Part shown: piece after piece, positions 16,128-24,810 of the stretch
How positions within the stretch are numbered: position 1 is the stretch's first letter
Layout of the letters: the number at the start of each line of letters is the position of its first letter
DNA from: Sphingomonas sp. BK345
Lineage (GTDB): Bacteria; Pseudomonadota; Alphaproteobacteria; Sphingomonadales; Sphingomonadaceae
NCBI RefSeq assembly: GCF_014193845.1
Contig: NZ_JACHZX010000001.1
Coordinates: 62,001 to 126,000 of the forward strand
DNA: 64,000 nucleotides
Direction of reading: 5' to 3'
Made by a program: the position numbers and the translations under genes
The notes under the pieces: model-generated
Seen by the model: only the letters and a program-made list of their open reading frames with translations
What the model was told of the DNA's origin: nothing
Databases searched by the model: none

Positions 16128-18365
16128 TTACTTGGGCCCGCTGCCGACGTGCGCGTCGAGGAAGCGCTCGATCGTGGTCCAGACGTGGATGTCGCGCACC
16201 GCCGAGTGGGTCTTGCCGGGATAGAACATCAGGTCGAACGGCATGTCCGCCGCCTGCAGCGCCGCCGCCACCTTAGTGCTGTTGTCGAGGAAGACGTTGT
16301 CGTCGGCCATGCCGTGCAGCAACAGCAGCGGCGTGGTGATGCGCTTGGGATCACGCACCGCGCGCGAGGCGTCATAGGCGGCGGCGTCGGTGCGCGGATC
16401 GCCCATGTAGCGCTCGGTGTAATGCGAGTCGTAGAGGTGCCAGTCGGTCACCGGCGCGCCCGAGATCGCGGCGGCGTAGAGGGCGGGATCGGCCTCGATC
16501 ATCTTGAGCGACATATAGCCGCCGTACGACCAGCCGTAGGTCGCGATCCGCTTCGGGTCGACGTAGCCGAGCGTTGTCAGATAAGTCGCGCCGGCGCGCT
16601 GGTCGGCGACCTCCACCGTCCCCATAGCGTGCCAGATCGCGCTCTCGAACTTGACCCCGCGATTGGCCGAGCCGCGATTGTCGAGCTCGAAGTAGATCCA
16701 GCCGCGGTCGACGATGTGCTGGATCAGCGGGTTCTTCCAGTCACGCGCGACGTTCTGCGGCCCCGGGCCGCCGTAATGCTGGAAGAAGACAGGGTAGCGC
16801 TTGCCCGGCTCCAGCTTGGGCGTGACCATCTGCCAATGCAGATCGGTGCCGTCCTCCGCTCTGATCGTGCCGAACGTCACCGGCCGGTGCGCGGCGAGAT
16901 AGGGCGCATACGGGTGGTCGCCCTCGACCCGGTTCTCGTTGACCCAGGCGAGCCGCTTGCCCGCGGCGTCGGCGAGATAGACTTGCGGCGGCTGGTTGGG
17001 GTTGGAGCGGGTGACGAGGAAGCGCTGCGCCGTGCCGTCCGCGGTGACGCTGTTCTGCCAGCCGCGCTCGGTCAGCCGCTCGGGCGTGCCGCCGGCGAGC
17101 GGGACGACGTAGAGCTGCTGCTCGAGCACGTCGTCCTTGTTGGCCATGAAATAGACCTTGCCCGCGGCCTCGTCGACCGCGACGAGGCCGGTGACCACCC
17201 ACGGCCCCTTGGTCAGCTGGGTCCACTGCCCACCGCGCAGCAGCCAGAGATGGCCGTAGCCATCGCGCTCGGAACGCCACAAGAGGCCGCCGTCGGCGAG
17301 CGCTCGGTAGCTGTCGGTGAGGTTGATCCAGCTGCGCGGCGCGGCGGTCTCGCTGAACAGGGGGCTCGCTTTGCCCGTGGCGGGGTCGACGCGGAGCACG
17401 TCCAGCCGGGTCTGCGCGCGATTCTCGCGCTGGACGAGCAGCGCCGAGCCGTCGGGTAGCCAATCGACCCGCGCCAGATAGATATCGGGGTCGGTGCCGA
17501 GGTCGACCTTCACCTGCCCCTTGCCGTCGGCGCGCATCACGTGGAGCTCGACCGCGACGTTGGGCGTGCCTGCGGCGGGATAGCGCTGCTGGTAGATCTC
17601 GGTCCCGGCGGCGCCGATCGCGGCGCGGGTGAAGACCTGCACCGGCGCCTCGTCGAACCGCTCGACCGCGATATAGCGATCGTCGGGGCTCCACCAGTAA
17701 CCGGTGCGGCGGTCCATCTCCTCCTGCGCGACGAACTCGGCCTCGCCGAAATGGACCGTGCCCCCGCCGCCCTGCGTGAGCGCGCGCGCGGCGCCTCCGC
17801 TGAGCGGCTGGAGCCACAGGTTCTGGGCGCGCACGTAGCTGACGAAGCCGCCGCGCGGCGAGACCTCGCCGTTGAGCACGCCGCCCCTCACCTCGGTGAG
17901 CCGCCGCGTGACGCCGTCCAGCCCGGCAAGATACAGGTCGCCGTCGGCGGGGACGAGCAATTGGCGACCGTCAGGCGACCAGTCGTAGCGGATGATCCCG
18001 GTCAGCGCGCCGATGCGCGCGCGCTCGCGCTGCATCTTCTCCGCCTCGGACAGCGCCGCGCCGCTGCCGACGCGCGTGCTGTCGACCAGCATCCGCTCCT
18101 GCCCGGTGGCGGTGTCGCGCGCCCACAGGTCGAGGCGAAAGCGGTCGTCGGCGCGCGGGCGCAGGAAGGTGAGCAGCCGCCCGTCGGGCGAGAGCTTGAG
18201 CGAGCGCGGCTGCTGGCCGCCGAGGTCGGGCGCGGCGAAGATGCGCTCGAGCGTGAGCCGCTGCGGCGCGGGTCTGGTCGCGCCGGCCTGCGCCTGCGCG
18301 GCGTCAGCCACGAGCGCCCCTGTTGCTACCGTCGCGAGCGCCACCACCGCCAACCATGAACGCAT
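16128..18365 (-). CDS. exported S9 family peptidase (dipeptidyl-peptidase IV-like)
   Basis: The 745-residue protein has a signal peptide (residues 1-25, ending DAAQAQA), a beta-propeller domain (about 35-480) of DPP-IV type, and a C-terminal alpha/beta-hydrolase catalytic domain. The nucleophile is in ATYGWSYGGYMSLKMIE, the acid in LLHGMADDNVFLDNS and the histidine in PGKTHSAVRDIHVW. It probably removes X-Pro dipeptides from peptides in the periplasm. A region GEAEFVAQEEMDRRTGYWWS matches the DPP-IV glutamate motif (EE) that binds the substrate amino terminus. Confidence 0.93.
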   Translation of the reverse strand: MRSWLAVVALATVATGALVADAAQAQAGATRPAPQRLTLERIFAAPDLGGQQPRSLKLSPDGRLLTFLRPRADDRFRLDLWARDTATGQERMLVDSTRVGSGAALSEAEKMQRERARIGALTGIIRYDWSPDGRQLLVPADGDLYLAGLDGVTRRLTEVRGGVLNGEVSPRGGFVSYVRAQNLWLQPLSGGAARALTQGGGGTVHFGEAEFVAQEEMDRRTGYWWSPDDRYIAVERFDEAPVQVFTRAAIGAAGTEIYQQRYPAAGTPNVAVELHVMRADGKGQVKVDLGTDPDIYLARVDWLPDGSALLVQRENRAQTRLDVLRVDPATGKASPLFSETAAPRSWINLTDSYRALADGGLLWRSERDGYGHLWLLRGGQWTQLTKGPWVVTGLVAVDEAAGKVYFMANKDDVLEQQLYVVPLAGGTPERLTERGWQNSVTADGTAQRFLVTRSNPNQPPQVYLADAAGKRLAWVNENRVEGDHPYAPYLAAHRPVTFGTIRAEDGTDLHWQMVTPKLEPGKRYPVFFQHYGGPGPQNVARDWKNPLIQHIVDRGWIYFELDNRGSANRGVKFESAIWHAMGTVEVADQRAGATYLTTLGYVDPKRIATYGWSYGGYMSLKMIEADPALYAAAISGAPVTDWHLYDSHYTERYMGDPRTDAAAYDASRAVRDPKRITTPLLLLHGMADDNVFLDNSTKVAAALQAADMPFDLMFYPGKTHSAVRDIHVWTTIERFLDAHVGSGPK

Positions 18366-18595
18366 CCATTCCTCCGGGATCGCGACCCGGGACCGGGCGC
18401 GCCGCCCTTATCGCGGCGCGAGACGGCGAGGTAAAGCGTCACCCTTGCTGTCGTGGTGGGGAGCTCTTTGCCGGGTGGAACGCCGATGCCGATGCCGACG
18501 CCGACGCGAGCGTCTACCACGCGGGCGCTCCGTCACTACAAGCGCACCACCCCAGCGAACGCCTAGAGACGTAAGGCAAATCCTATCCCACTGGC
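18366..18595. other. intergenic region without recognised feature
   Basis: These 230 bases lie between the S9 peptidase start and a repeat copy. A short GATGCC/GACGCC-rich stretch (CGATGCCGATGCCGACGCCG, about 18482-18501) is a simple-sequence region. No credible gene or strong promoter was seen. Confidence 0.4.
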
Positions 18596-18690
18596 GTCAT
18601 CCTGAGCTTGTCTCAGGATCCACTGTGCCGCGCACCCAAGTGCCGGTGGTGCGCGCGGACGGGTCGATCCTGAGACGAGCTCAGGATGAC
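18596..18690. repeat. 95-bp double-hairpin intergenic repeat, copy 2
   Basis: The element starts GTCATCCTGAGCTTGTCTCA and ends GAGCTCAGGATGAC. Each end is a self-complementary REP-like hairpin (ATCCTGAGCTTGTCTCAGGA at the left). It lies between the S9 peptidase gene and the rplS terminator. Confidence 0.8.
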
Positions 18691-18742
18691 GGCGGCTATG
18701 GCAAACCGGCGGTGCCACGCCCGCCGCACCCACCCAAACGAC

Positions 18743-18774
18743 AAAAGGGGCGCGGTGGTCTCCCACCGCGCCCC
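18743..18774 (-). terminator. intrinsic terminator of the trmD-rplS transcript
   Basis: On the minus strand GGGGCGCGGTGG pairs with CCACCGCGCCCC (12 bp perfect, loop of 4) and TTTTGT follows. It lies 28 bases past the rplS stop codon. Confidence 0.8.
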
Positions 18775-18802
18775 TCGCGCTTCGGTCTGAACCGGGTGTC
18801 GC

Positions 18803-19189
18803 TTACTCGGCGGCCTGCGCCTGCGGGCGGTTGTCGCGGCGCTCGGCGATACGCGCGGACTTACCGGTGCGGCCACGCAGATAATAGAGCTTGGCGCGAC
18901 GCACCGCGCCCTTGCGCACCACCTCAATCGAATCGACGTTGGGCGAGTAGAGCGGGAAAACACGCTCCACGCCCTCGCCGAAGCTGATCTTGCGGACGGT
19001 GAACGACGAGCCCATGCCCTTGTTCGAGCGCGCGATGCACACGCCCTCGAAGTTCTGGACGCGGGTGCGCTCGCCCTCGACCACCTTCACGCCGACCTTC
19101 AGCGTGTCGCCGGGGCGGAATTCGGGGAGCTTCTTGCTCTCGTGGAACTTGGCGATCTGCTCGGCCTCGAGCGTCTGGATCAGGTTCAT
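18803..19189 (-). CDS. rplS: 50S ribosomal protein L19
   Basis: L19 sits at the 30S-50S interface. The 128-residue protein begins [19 protein letters not shown] and has the family core [20 protein letters not shown] and [20 protein letters not shown], with a short unconserved tail. The start at 19189 is supported by AAGGA seven bases upstream, within the trmD stop region. A longer reading to 19327 is just open frame inside trmD. It lies 4 bases after trmD and is followed by a strong terminator. Confidence 0.97.
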   Translation of the reverse strand: MNLIQTLEAEQIAKFHESKKLPEFRPGDTLKVGVKVVEGERTRVQNFEGVCIARSNKGMGSSFTVRKISFGEGVERVFPLYSPNVDSIEVVRKGAVRRAKLYYLRGRTGKSARIAERRDNRPQAQAAE

Positions 19190-19193
19190 CGCG

Positions 19194-19922
19194 TCAATCC
19201 TTACTTCCGTGCCGCGCGCCAGAGGGCGAGCCGACCCGAGCGCCCTCGTGACGCTCCCACAGGTCCGGCCGCCGTAGCCGTGTGTCGATCTCGGCCTGTG
19301 ACTGACGCCACGCCGCGATCCTCGCATGATCCCCCGATCGCAGCACCTCGGGGATCGTGCGCCCTTCCCATTCGACAGGTCGGGTATAATGCGGATACTC
19401 GAGGAGGCCGCTCTCGAAGCTCTCCTCGTCCCCGCTCGAAGCCGCGCCCATTACCCCCGGGAGCAGCCGAACGCAAGCGTCCAGCAGCACCAGCGCGGCC
19501 ATCTCACCGCCCGAGAGGATATAGTCGCCGATCGACAGCTGCTCGATCGCGCGCGCTTCGAACAAGCGCTCGTCGAAGCCCTCAAATCGACCGCACAGCA
19601 GCACCGCCCCCGACCCCGCGGCGAGGTCGCGGACGCGCCGCTGCGTCAGCGGTGCACCGCGCGGCGTGAGCGCGACCAGCGGGCGACCGTCGGCGTGCGC
19701 GTCGACGGCGCGAGCGACGATGTCGGCGCGCAGCACCATGCCCGCCCCGCCCCCGGCCGGCGTGTCGTCGACGGTGCGGTGGCGGTCCTCGGTGAAGTCG
19801 CGAATGTTGACCGGGTCGCAGCTCCACCGCCCCTCGCGCAGCGCGCGGCCCGCGAGCGACGTGCCGAGCGGGCCGGGGAACATCTCGGGGTAGAGCGTCA
19901 GGATGGTGGCGCGGAAGGTCAT
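19194..19922 (-). CDS. trmD: tRNA (guanosine(37)-N1)-methyltransferase
   Basis: TrmD makes m1G37 next to the anticodon and prevents +1 frameshifting. The 242-residue protein starts [18 protein letters not shown] and carries the trefoil-knot SAM site ([20 protein letters not shown]) and [20 protein letters not shown], then [18 protein letters not shown]. The ATG shares bases with the vapC stop (ATGA), so its translation and transcription appear tied to the vapBC genes rather than to rimM as in most bacteria. rplS follows after 4 bases. Confidence 0.97.
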   Translation of the reverse strand: MTFRATILTLYPEMFPGPLGTSLAGRALREGRWSCDPVNIRDFTEDRHRTVDDTPAGGGAGMVLRADIVARAVDAHADGRPLVALTPRGAPLTQRRVRDLAAGSGAVLLCGRFEGFDERLFEARAIEQLSIGDYILSGGEMAALVLLDACVRLLPGVMGAASSGDEESFESGLLEYPHYTRPVEWEGRTIPEVLRSGDHARIAAWRQSQAEIDTRLRRPDLWERHEGARVGSPSGARHGSKD

Positions 19923-20308
19923 CGGGTCCAGTTCTCGACGGCGAGGCCGGGGATGCCGGCGAAGTCGCGCTCGTTGTTGGTGACGAGGGTCGCGTTGAGC
20001 GACAGCGCGTGCGCCGCGATCAGCAGGTCGAAGCTGTGGCGGCGCGGCGGCGTCGACGCCGCAAGGCCACCGTAGCGCTCCGCCGCGGCGCGGTCGAAAT
20101 CGTGCACGCCGAGCACCCCGACGAAGATGTCGAGCCGCGCCTCGTCCGCGGCATCCACGCTGGGACGGCTGGCGCCGTAGCGGAGTTCCGCCAGCGTGAT
20201 CGCCGACAGGCCGAGGTTGCGGCCGTTCTGCGCGCGAATCCGGGCGCGCAGCTGCGCGCTCCGGGCGAGCGCGAAGTCGATGCAGACGTTAGTGTCCAGA
20301 AGGTACAT
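19919..20308 (-). CDS. vapC: PIN-domain toxin, VapC family
   Basis: The 129-residue protein is a PIN-fold ribonuclease. Conserved acidic residues are visible in [14 protein letters not shown] (first Asp), [10 protein letters not shown] (Glu) and [20 protein letters not shown] (Asp), with TNNERDF at the end. VapC toxins cut tRNA, often initiator tRNA, or the 23S sarcin-ricin loop; the target here is unknown. It follows vapB by 3 bases and overlaps the trmD start by 4. Confidence 0.93.
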   Translation of the reverse strand: MYLLDTNVCIDFALARSAQLRARIRAQNGRNLGLSAITLAELRYGASRPSVDAADEARLDIFVGVLGVHDFDRAAAERYGGLAASTPPRRHSFDLLIAAHALSLNATLVTNNERDFAGIPGLAVENWTR

Positions 20309-20311
20309 GCG

Positions 20312-20581
20312 TCAGGCGGCGGTGTCGCGTGCGGGCGCGCGCCAGTCACGCTCGTCCTGCTCGGTCTCGCCGCGCCCCTCCGCCATGAAGCCGGGCGAGA
20401 AGGCGCCGTAAAGGCCATCCAGCACCGCCGCCGCCTGATCGTCGCGCCATACGCTGCACGAGCCGTCGCGATGCGGCACCAGCGTGACGTCGTCGCCCTC
20501 CTTCAGTCCCAGCGCCTTGGGCAGGCGCAAGGCGACCGAATTGCCGGACTTGAACACCTTGGCGCGATATTCGTTAACCAT
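20312..20581 (-). CDS. vapB: AbrB/SpoVT-type antitoxin, VapB family
   Basis: The 89-residue protein begins [20 protein letters not shown] and continues [16 protein letters not shown], the swapped-hairpin AbrB/MazE DNA-binding fold. The C-terminal half ([20 protein letters not shown]) would wrap the toxin. The start at 20581 is supported by GGGAG upstream and by the conserved N-terminus; a longer frame to 20677 runs through the divergent gene's region. It is expected to repress its own promoter together with VapC. Confidence 0.9.
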   Translation of the reverse strand: MVNEYRAKVFKSGNSVALRLPKALGLKEGDDVTLVPHRDGSCSVWRDDQAAAVLDGLYGAFSPGFMAEGRGETEQDERDWRAPARDTAA

Positions 20582-20590
20582 CGCCGATCT

Positions 20591-20615
20591 CCCGTATGCA
20601 CGGGATGTATATACA
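20591..20615 (-). promoter_or_regulatory. palindromic operator/promoter region of vapBC
   Basis: Two palindromes lie in the 52-base divergent gap: CCCGT-ATGC-ACGGG (20591-20604) and TGTATATACA (20606-20615). The second contains a TATATA-like -10 for vapB. Such repeats just upstream of the antitoxin gene are typical VapBC-binding sites; binding here is inferred. Confidence 0.5.
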
Positions 20616-20633
20616 CGCGGGAACGACAGCAAG

Positions 20634-21542
20634 ATGGACGACTGCCTCATCATCGGCGCCGGACCCGCCGGGCTCACCGCGGCGATCTACCTGGCGCGCT
20701 ATCATCTCTCGATCCGACTGTTCGACTCGGGGTCGAGCCGTGCCGCGATGATCCCGTGCACGCACAACCACGCCGGCTATCCCGACGGCATCGCGGGCAC
20801 CGAGTTGCTGCGACTGATGCTCACACAGGCAGAGAAATACGGCGCGCGGCGCGAGCCGGTGAAGGTCACCGGGCTGGCGCAAGACGGCGACGGCTTCGTC
20901 GCCACCACCGATCACGGCACGCATCGCGCACGCACCGTGCTGCTGGCAACCGGGGTGGTGAACCACCGCCCGCACGGGCTGCTCCCCGAAGTGCACGACC
21001 CGGCGCTGGCGCGCGGGCTGCTGCGCTATTGCCCGGTGTGCGACGGCTATGAGATCACCGACAAGCGGGTCGCGGTGATCGGCACCGGCGATCGCGGCAT
21101 GCGCGAGGCGCTGTTCCTGCGCGGCTTCACCCGCGACATCACACTCATCGCGCCCGAGGCGGAACATCTGCTCGACTCGGCGTGTGCGGACGCGATCGAC
21201 GACGCGGGGGTGGTACGCGTCGACGGCCCGTGCGGCGGCTATGCGATCGAGGGTGACCAACTCGCGCTGGACACCGCGCGCGGCCGGATGGCGTTCGACA
21301 GCGTCTACCCAGCGCTGGGCTCACGCATCCGCTCGCATCTCGCGATCGAGGCGGGCGCGCGCGCGAGCGAGGACGGCTGTCTCGAGGTCGACGATCACCA
21401 GCGCACCAGCGTGCCGGGGCTGTTCGCGGCGGGAGATGTGGTCAAGGGGCTCGACCAGATCAGCCATGCCATGGGCGAGGCCGGCGTCGCGGCGACGACG
21501 ATCCGCAACCTGCTGGCGGAGCAGCGCCCGCTGCGGCGGTGA
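20634..21542 (+). CDS. thioredoxin-reductase-like NAD(P)/FAD-dependent oxidoreductase
   Basis: The 302-residue protein has an N-terminal FAD motif ([20 protein letters not shown]), a central NAD(P) domain ([20 protein letters not shown]) and a C-terminal FAD motif ([20 protein letters not shown]). The redox pair is [11 protein letters not shown] (CxxC), as in thioredoxin reductases, though the [13 protein letters not shown] variant suggests a relative rather than TrxB itself. The start at 20634 is chosen because the FAD motif follows directly. It is divergent from vapBC and sits inside a normally unbroken ribosomal-maturation operon. Confidence 0.88.
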   Translation: MDDCLIIGAGPAGLTAAIYLARYHLSIRLFDSGSSRAAMIPCTHNHAGYPDGIAGTELLRLMLTQAEKYGARREPVKVTGLAQDGDGFVATTDHGTHRARTVLLATGVVNHRPHGLLPEVHDPALARGLLRYCPVCDGYEITDKRVAVIGTGDRGMREALFLRGFTRDITLIAPEAEHLLDSACADAIDDAGVVRVDGPCGGYAIEGDQLALDTARGRMAFDSVYPALGSRIRSHLAIEAGARASEDGCLEVDDHQRTSVPGLFAAGDVVKGLDQISHAMGEAGVAATTIRNLLAEQRPLRR

Positions 21543-21545
21543 GCG

Positions 21546-21622
21546 GTGTTCCTGCGCACGCAGGAACCCAGGTGGGTAGGCGCAGCGTCCGTGGCTCTGG
21601 GCTCCTGCTTGCGAAGGAGCAC
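21546..21622. repeat. 77-bp intergenic repeat, copy B
   Basis: The element runs from GTGTTCCTGCGCACGCAGGA to CTTGCGAAGGAGCAC; each end is a small hairpin (TTCCTGCGCACGCAGGAA; CTCCTGCTTGCGAAGGAG). It has the same length and arrangement as 14729-14805. Confidence 0.55.
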
Positions 21623-21655
21623 GGCTTGCTTCGAGAGCCCGCCTCCTTATTCCCC

Positions 21656-21748
21656 GTCATCTCGAACTCGTTTCGGGATCCACCGTGCCACATACTCAGT
21701 GGCCGAGGCACTCGCGGGACGGTGGATCCTGAAACAAGTTCAGGATGA
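21656..21748. repeat. 93-bp double-hairpin intergenic repeat, copy 3
   Basis: Starts GTCATCTCGAACTCGTTTCG and ends AACAAGTTCAGGATGA. The right half is nearly identical to that of copy 1 at 7107-7130. It lies between the convergent FAD oxidoreductase and rimM. Confidence 0.8.
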
Positions 21749-21785
21749 AGGCCGGGAGGGAGGGGGAAGACAGCACCCCCTCCCC

Positions 21786-22250
21786 TCACTCCACGAACGC
21801 CGCTTCCACCACCAACCGCTCGCGATCCCACTCGGGCACCGCGTTGATCGGCACCATGAAGCGCTTGCCGCCGTCGCGCTCGATCTCGATCACGTCGCCC
21901 GCGCCGAAATTCTCCACCGCGACAACGCGCCCGACCGGCTCGCCCGCGGTCGAGACCGCGGCGAGACCGAGCAGGTCGGCGTGGTAATATTCGCCCTCGC
22001 CGAGCGGCGGCAGGTCCGCGCGCGCGACGGTGAGCAAGGTGCCGCGAAGCTGCTCCGCGGCGGTGCGGTCGGTCACCTCGGCGAAGCGCGCGATCGTGCC
22101 GTCGCGCAGCTTCACCAGCGTGAGCGCACCGCCGTTGAAGGTGCGATGCCCCTCGAGTGCCTCGGCGAACACCTTCAGGCGCACCTCGCCGGCGATGCCG
22201 TGCGCCCCCGCCACGGCGGCGAGCACCACCGCGTCGGGAGCGACCGGCAC
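21786..22250 (-). CDS. rimM: ribosome maturation factor RimM
   Basis: RimM binds S19 and helps mature the 30S head. The conserved region is VLAAVAGAHGIAGEVRLKVF at the N-terminus, EYYHADLLGLAAVSTAGEPV in the middle, and the PRC-barrel end (VPINAVPEWDRERLVVEAAF). The frame is open back to an ATG at 22367, but those extra codons are unconserved and have poor third-position GC. A GTG at 22250, seven bases after the stop of an overlapping 50-codon ORF, is the more likely start; GTG at 22229 is another option. Confidence 0.9.
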   Translation of the reverse strand: MPVAPDAVVLAAVAGAHGIAGEVRLKVFAEALEGHRTFNGGALTLVKLRDGTIARFAEVTDRTAAEQLRGTLLTVARADLPPLGEGEYYHADLLGLAAVSTAGEPVGRVVAVENFGAGDVIEIERDGGKRFMVPINAVPEWDRERLVVEAAFVE

Positions 22251-22254
22251 CGGG

Positions 22255-22407
22255 TCAGGCTTGGTCGGGCGAGCCGGCGCCGCCGGCAGGGGCGTCGTCG
22301 TCCCCTTCGGCGGGCTGCTGGCTCGAAACGCCCTGGTTGGTGGCGTCCGGGGTGGTCGAATCGTCATTGTCGTCGGGCGCGGTGCGCGGGTCGGGGTCGA
22401 TCGTCAT
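22255..22407 (-). CDS. small acidic protein overlapping the apparent rimM 5' end
   Basis: This 50-codon ORF encodes a very acidic, Pro/Thr/Gln-rich, probably disordered peptide (MTIDPDPRTAPDDNDD near the start, GDDDAPAGGAGSPDQA at the end). GAGAGGA lies 7 bases before the ATG. Its third codon positions are almost all G or C, unlike the rimM frame over the same bases. It stops 4 bases before the GTG proposed for rimM, so coupled translation is likely. No family is recognised. Confidence 0.55.
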   Translation of the reverse strand: MTIDPDPRTAPDDNDDSTTPDATNQGVSSQQPAEGDDDAPAGGAGSPDQA

Positions 22408-22477
22408 CGTGCATTCCTCTCGGCTCTCGATGGAGCGGCAAGTAACGCACGAGCGGACGATCGATTTCCCGGCCGGC

Positions 22478-22870
22478 TTACTCGGCGCTCGCCGCCTCGG
22501 CCTCGGCCGGGGCCGCGGCGGCCTCCTGCTGCGCCTTCAGCTTCTCGGCACGCTCCTCGGCGCGCTCCTTGGCCTTCTCGCCCGGCTCGCCCTTCTTGGG
22601 GTTGCTGCGCGCGGCGCGCTCCTTCACGCCAGCGGTGTCGAGGAAGCGGGCAACGCGGTCGGTCGGCTGCGCGCCGACGCCCAGCCAGTGCTTGGCGCGC
22701 TCGGCGTCGAGCACGATGCGCTTCTCGTCGTCCTTGCCGAGCAGCGGGTTGTAGTTGCCGATCTTCTCGATGAACTTGCCATCGCGCGGGCTGCGCGCGT
22801 CGGCGACGACGATGCGGTAGTAAGGACGCTTCTTCGAGCCGCCGCGCGACAGGCGAATGCTGAGTGCCAT
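22478..22870 (-). CDS. rpsP: 30S ribosomal protein S16
   Basis: S16 is an early-assembling 30S protein. Residues 1-80 are canonical ([31 protein letters not shown], and the segment around [15 protein letters not shown]). A tail of about 45 residues rich in Lys, Glu and Ala ([20 protein letters not shown], then [14 protein letters not shown]) is longer than the 80-90 residues usual in other bacteria but is common in alphaproteobacteria. It is upstream of the small acidic ORF and rimM. Confidence 0.97.
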   Translation of the reverse strand: MALSIRLSRGGSKKRPYYRIVVADARSPRDGKFIEKIGNYNPLLGKDDEKRIVLDAERAKHWLGVGAQPTDRVARFLDTAGVKERAARSNPKKGEPGEKAKERAEERAEKLKAQQEAAAAPAEAEAASAE

Positions 22871-22967
22871 GGTGTTCGTCTTCCTTCTGTGTGTCTGTGC
22901 CCCGGCCTGCGCCGGGATCGTCTAGGTAAATGTCGTCACGTCCGCGCCGCCGCGGCGACGCGCATCG

Positions 22968-24494
22968 TTACTTCTTGAACCGGAACCCGGGCGGCAGGCC
23001 GCCGGGGATGTTGCCGGGCAGACCGCCGCCGGGCAGCCCGGGAAGCCCCGGACCACCGCCCGGCCCGCCAAGCTTGCCCATCATGTCGCCCATGTCGGCG
23101 CCGCCGATCGCATTGCCGAGGCCGCCGAGGCCGCCCTTGCCGAGCATCGCCATCATGCCCTTGAGCCCGCCCATCTTCTTGATCTTCTTCATGGCGGTCG
23201 ACATCTCCAGATGCATCTTGAGGAGCTTGTTAACTTCCTGCACGGTCGTCCCCGAGCCCTTGGCGATGCGGATCTTGCGCTTGGCGTTGATCAGCTCGGG
23301 CTTGGCGCGCTCCTTGGCGGTCATCGAGCCGATCATCGCGTCGAGGTGCACCAGCATCTTGTCGCTGCCCGGCACCGAGTCCATCGCTGCCTGCGCCTTC
23401 TTCATGCCCGGCAGCATGCCAGCGAGCGCGCCCAATCCGCCCATGCGCTTCATCTGCGCGAGCTGGCCGCGCAGATCGTTCATGTCGAACTGACCCTTGG
23501 CGAGCCGGCTCGCCATGCGCTCGGCGTCTTCCTGCTGGATCGACTCGGCGGCACGCTCGACCAGGCTGACCACGTCGCCCATGCCGAGGATGCGGCCTGC
23601 GACGCGCGACGCGTGGAACGCCTCGAGCGCGTCGAGCTTCTCGCCGACGCCGGCGAACTTGATCGGCTTGCCCGTGACCGCGCGCATCGACAGCGCGGCG
23701 CCGCCGCGCGCGTCGCCGTCCATGCGGGTGAGCACCACGCCGGTGAGCGGCACCTGCTCGGCAAAGTTCTGCGCGACGTTGACCGCGTCCTGACCGGTCA
23801 GCGAGTCGACGACGAGCAGGATCTCCTGCGGCGCCGCGACCTCGGCGACCGCCTTCATCTCGTCCATCAGCGCCTGATCGACGTGAAGTCGGCCGGCGGT
23901 GTCGAGCATCAGCACGTCGAAGCCCTGCAGCTTCGCCGCCTGGAGCGCGCGCCGCGCGATCTCGACCGGCTGCTGGCCCGCGACGATCGGCAGCGTCGCC
24001 ACCTCGACCTGCGTGCCGAGCGTGGCGAGCTGCTCCTGCGCGGCGGGGCGATTGACGTCGAGCGACGCCATCAACACCTTCTTGGCCGAGCGCCCGGTCA
24101 TCGAGCTGCTCGACAGGCGCTTGGCGATCTTGGCGGTGGTCGTGGTCTTGCCCGAGCCCTGCAGGCCGACCATCATCACCACCGCGGGCGGGGCGACGTT
24201 GAGCTGGAGCTCGGCCGCGGCGGGATCGTCGCCGCCGAGCATCCGCACCAGCGCGTCGTTGACGATCTTGACGACCTGCTGCCCCGGCGTGACCGAGCGC
24301 AGCACGTTCTGGCCGACCGCTTCCTCGGTGACCTCGTCGACGAAGGCGCGCGCCACCGGCAGCGCGACGTCGGCCTCGAGCAGCGCGACGCGCACCTCGC
24401 GCATCGCGGCGCGCACGTCGGCCTCGGTCAGCGCGCCGCGGCCACGCAACCGGTCGAAGACGCCGCCGAGACGATCGCTGAGGCTATCGAACAT
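22968..24494 (-). CDS. ffh: signal recognition particle protein (SRP54)
   Basis: Ffh binds signal sequences of membrane proteins and, with 4.5S RNA, delivers ribosomes to FtsY. The 508-residue protein has the N domain, the GTPase motifs GLQGSGKTTTTAKIAKRL, MLDTAGRLHVDQ, LTRMDGDARGGAALSM and FAGVGEKLDALEAFHASRVA, and a Met/Gly-rich M domain with GLGALAGMLPGMKKAQ. The tail is Gly/Pro-rich. The start at 24494 (MFDSLSDRLGGVF) has AAGGAAA upstream. Confidence 0.97.
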   Translation of the reverse strand: MFDSLSDRLGGVFDRLRGRGALTEADVRAAMREVRVALLEADVALPVARAFVDEVTEEAVGQNVLRSVTPGQQVVKIVNDALVRMLGGDDPAAAELQLNVAPPAVVMMVGLQGSGKTTTTAKIAKRLSSSSMTGRSAKKVLMASLDVNRPAAQEQLATLGTQVEVATLPIVAGQQPVEIARRALQAAKLQGFDVLMLDTAGRLHVDQALMDEMKAVAEVAAPQEILLVVDSLTGQDAVNVAQNFAEQVPLTGVVLTRMDGDARGGAALSMRAVTGKPIKFAGVGEKLDALEAFHASRVAGRILGMGDVVSLVERAAESIQQEDAERMASRLAKGQFDMNDLRGQLAQMKRMGGLGALAGMLPGMKKAQAAMDSVPGSDKMLVHLDAMIGSMTAKERAKPELINAKRKIRIAKGSGTTVQEVNKLLKMHLEMSTAMKKIKKMGGLKGMMAMLGKGGLGGLGNAIGGADMGDMMGKLGGPGGGPGLPGLPGGGLPGNIPGGLPPGFRFKK

Positions 24495-24524
24495 CGTGTT
24501 TCCTTCCCATCCGCCGCCAAACGC

Positions 24525-24554
24525 AAAAGCGCCGGCGGGCGAAACCTCGCCGGC
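24525..24554 (-). terminator. hairpin with short T run in the ffh leader
   Basis: On the minus strand GCCGGCG (24554-24548) pairs with CGCCGGC (24537-24531) and is followed by GCTTTTGCGTTT. It lies about 30 bases before the ffh start and could be an attenuator or the end of an upstream transcript. The stem is only 7 bp, so this is tentative. Confidence 0.35.
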
Positions 24555-24679
24555 CAGCGGGCACCACATGGGCGCATGTCGATCGCGTTCAACGGTGGAA
24601 CGTGCGGCGGCTGTTAGAGGAAGTAGGCGTGGAATGCAAGGCGCGCGGGGGCGGGTGGCCGACTGCGGCCATTCACACC

Positions 24680-24773
24680 GTCATCCCGGACTTGATCCGG
24701 GATCCACGTCGCCGCGCACGCTCGGAGCGTTGCTCACGCGGGATCATGAATCCCCGCTCAAGGCCGGGATGAC
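24680..24773. repeat. 94-bp double-hairpin intergenic repeat, copy 4
   Basis: Starts GTCATCCCGGACTTGATCCG and ends CTCAAGGCCGGGATGAC. The left half alone forms ATCCCGGACTTGATCCGGGA. First of two copies in the 498-base valS-ffh gap. Confidence 0.8.
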
Positions 24774-24810
24774 GGTAGATTGTTGGGAAAGCAGACGTCT
24801 CCGCCTCCCC

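Noticed and set aside
16098..17459. Long plus-strand open frame opposite the S9 peptidase
   Set aside because: It mirrors the real gene, is Arg/His/Val-rich with no motif, and arises from the high GC content of the opposite strand.
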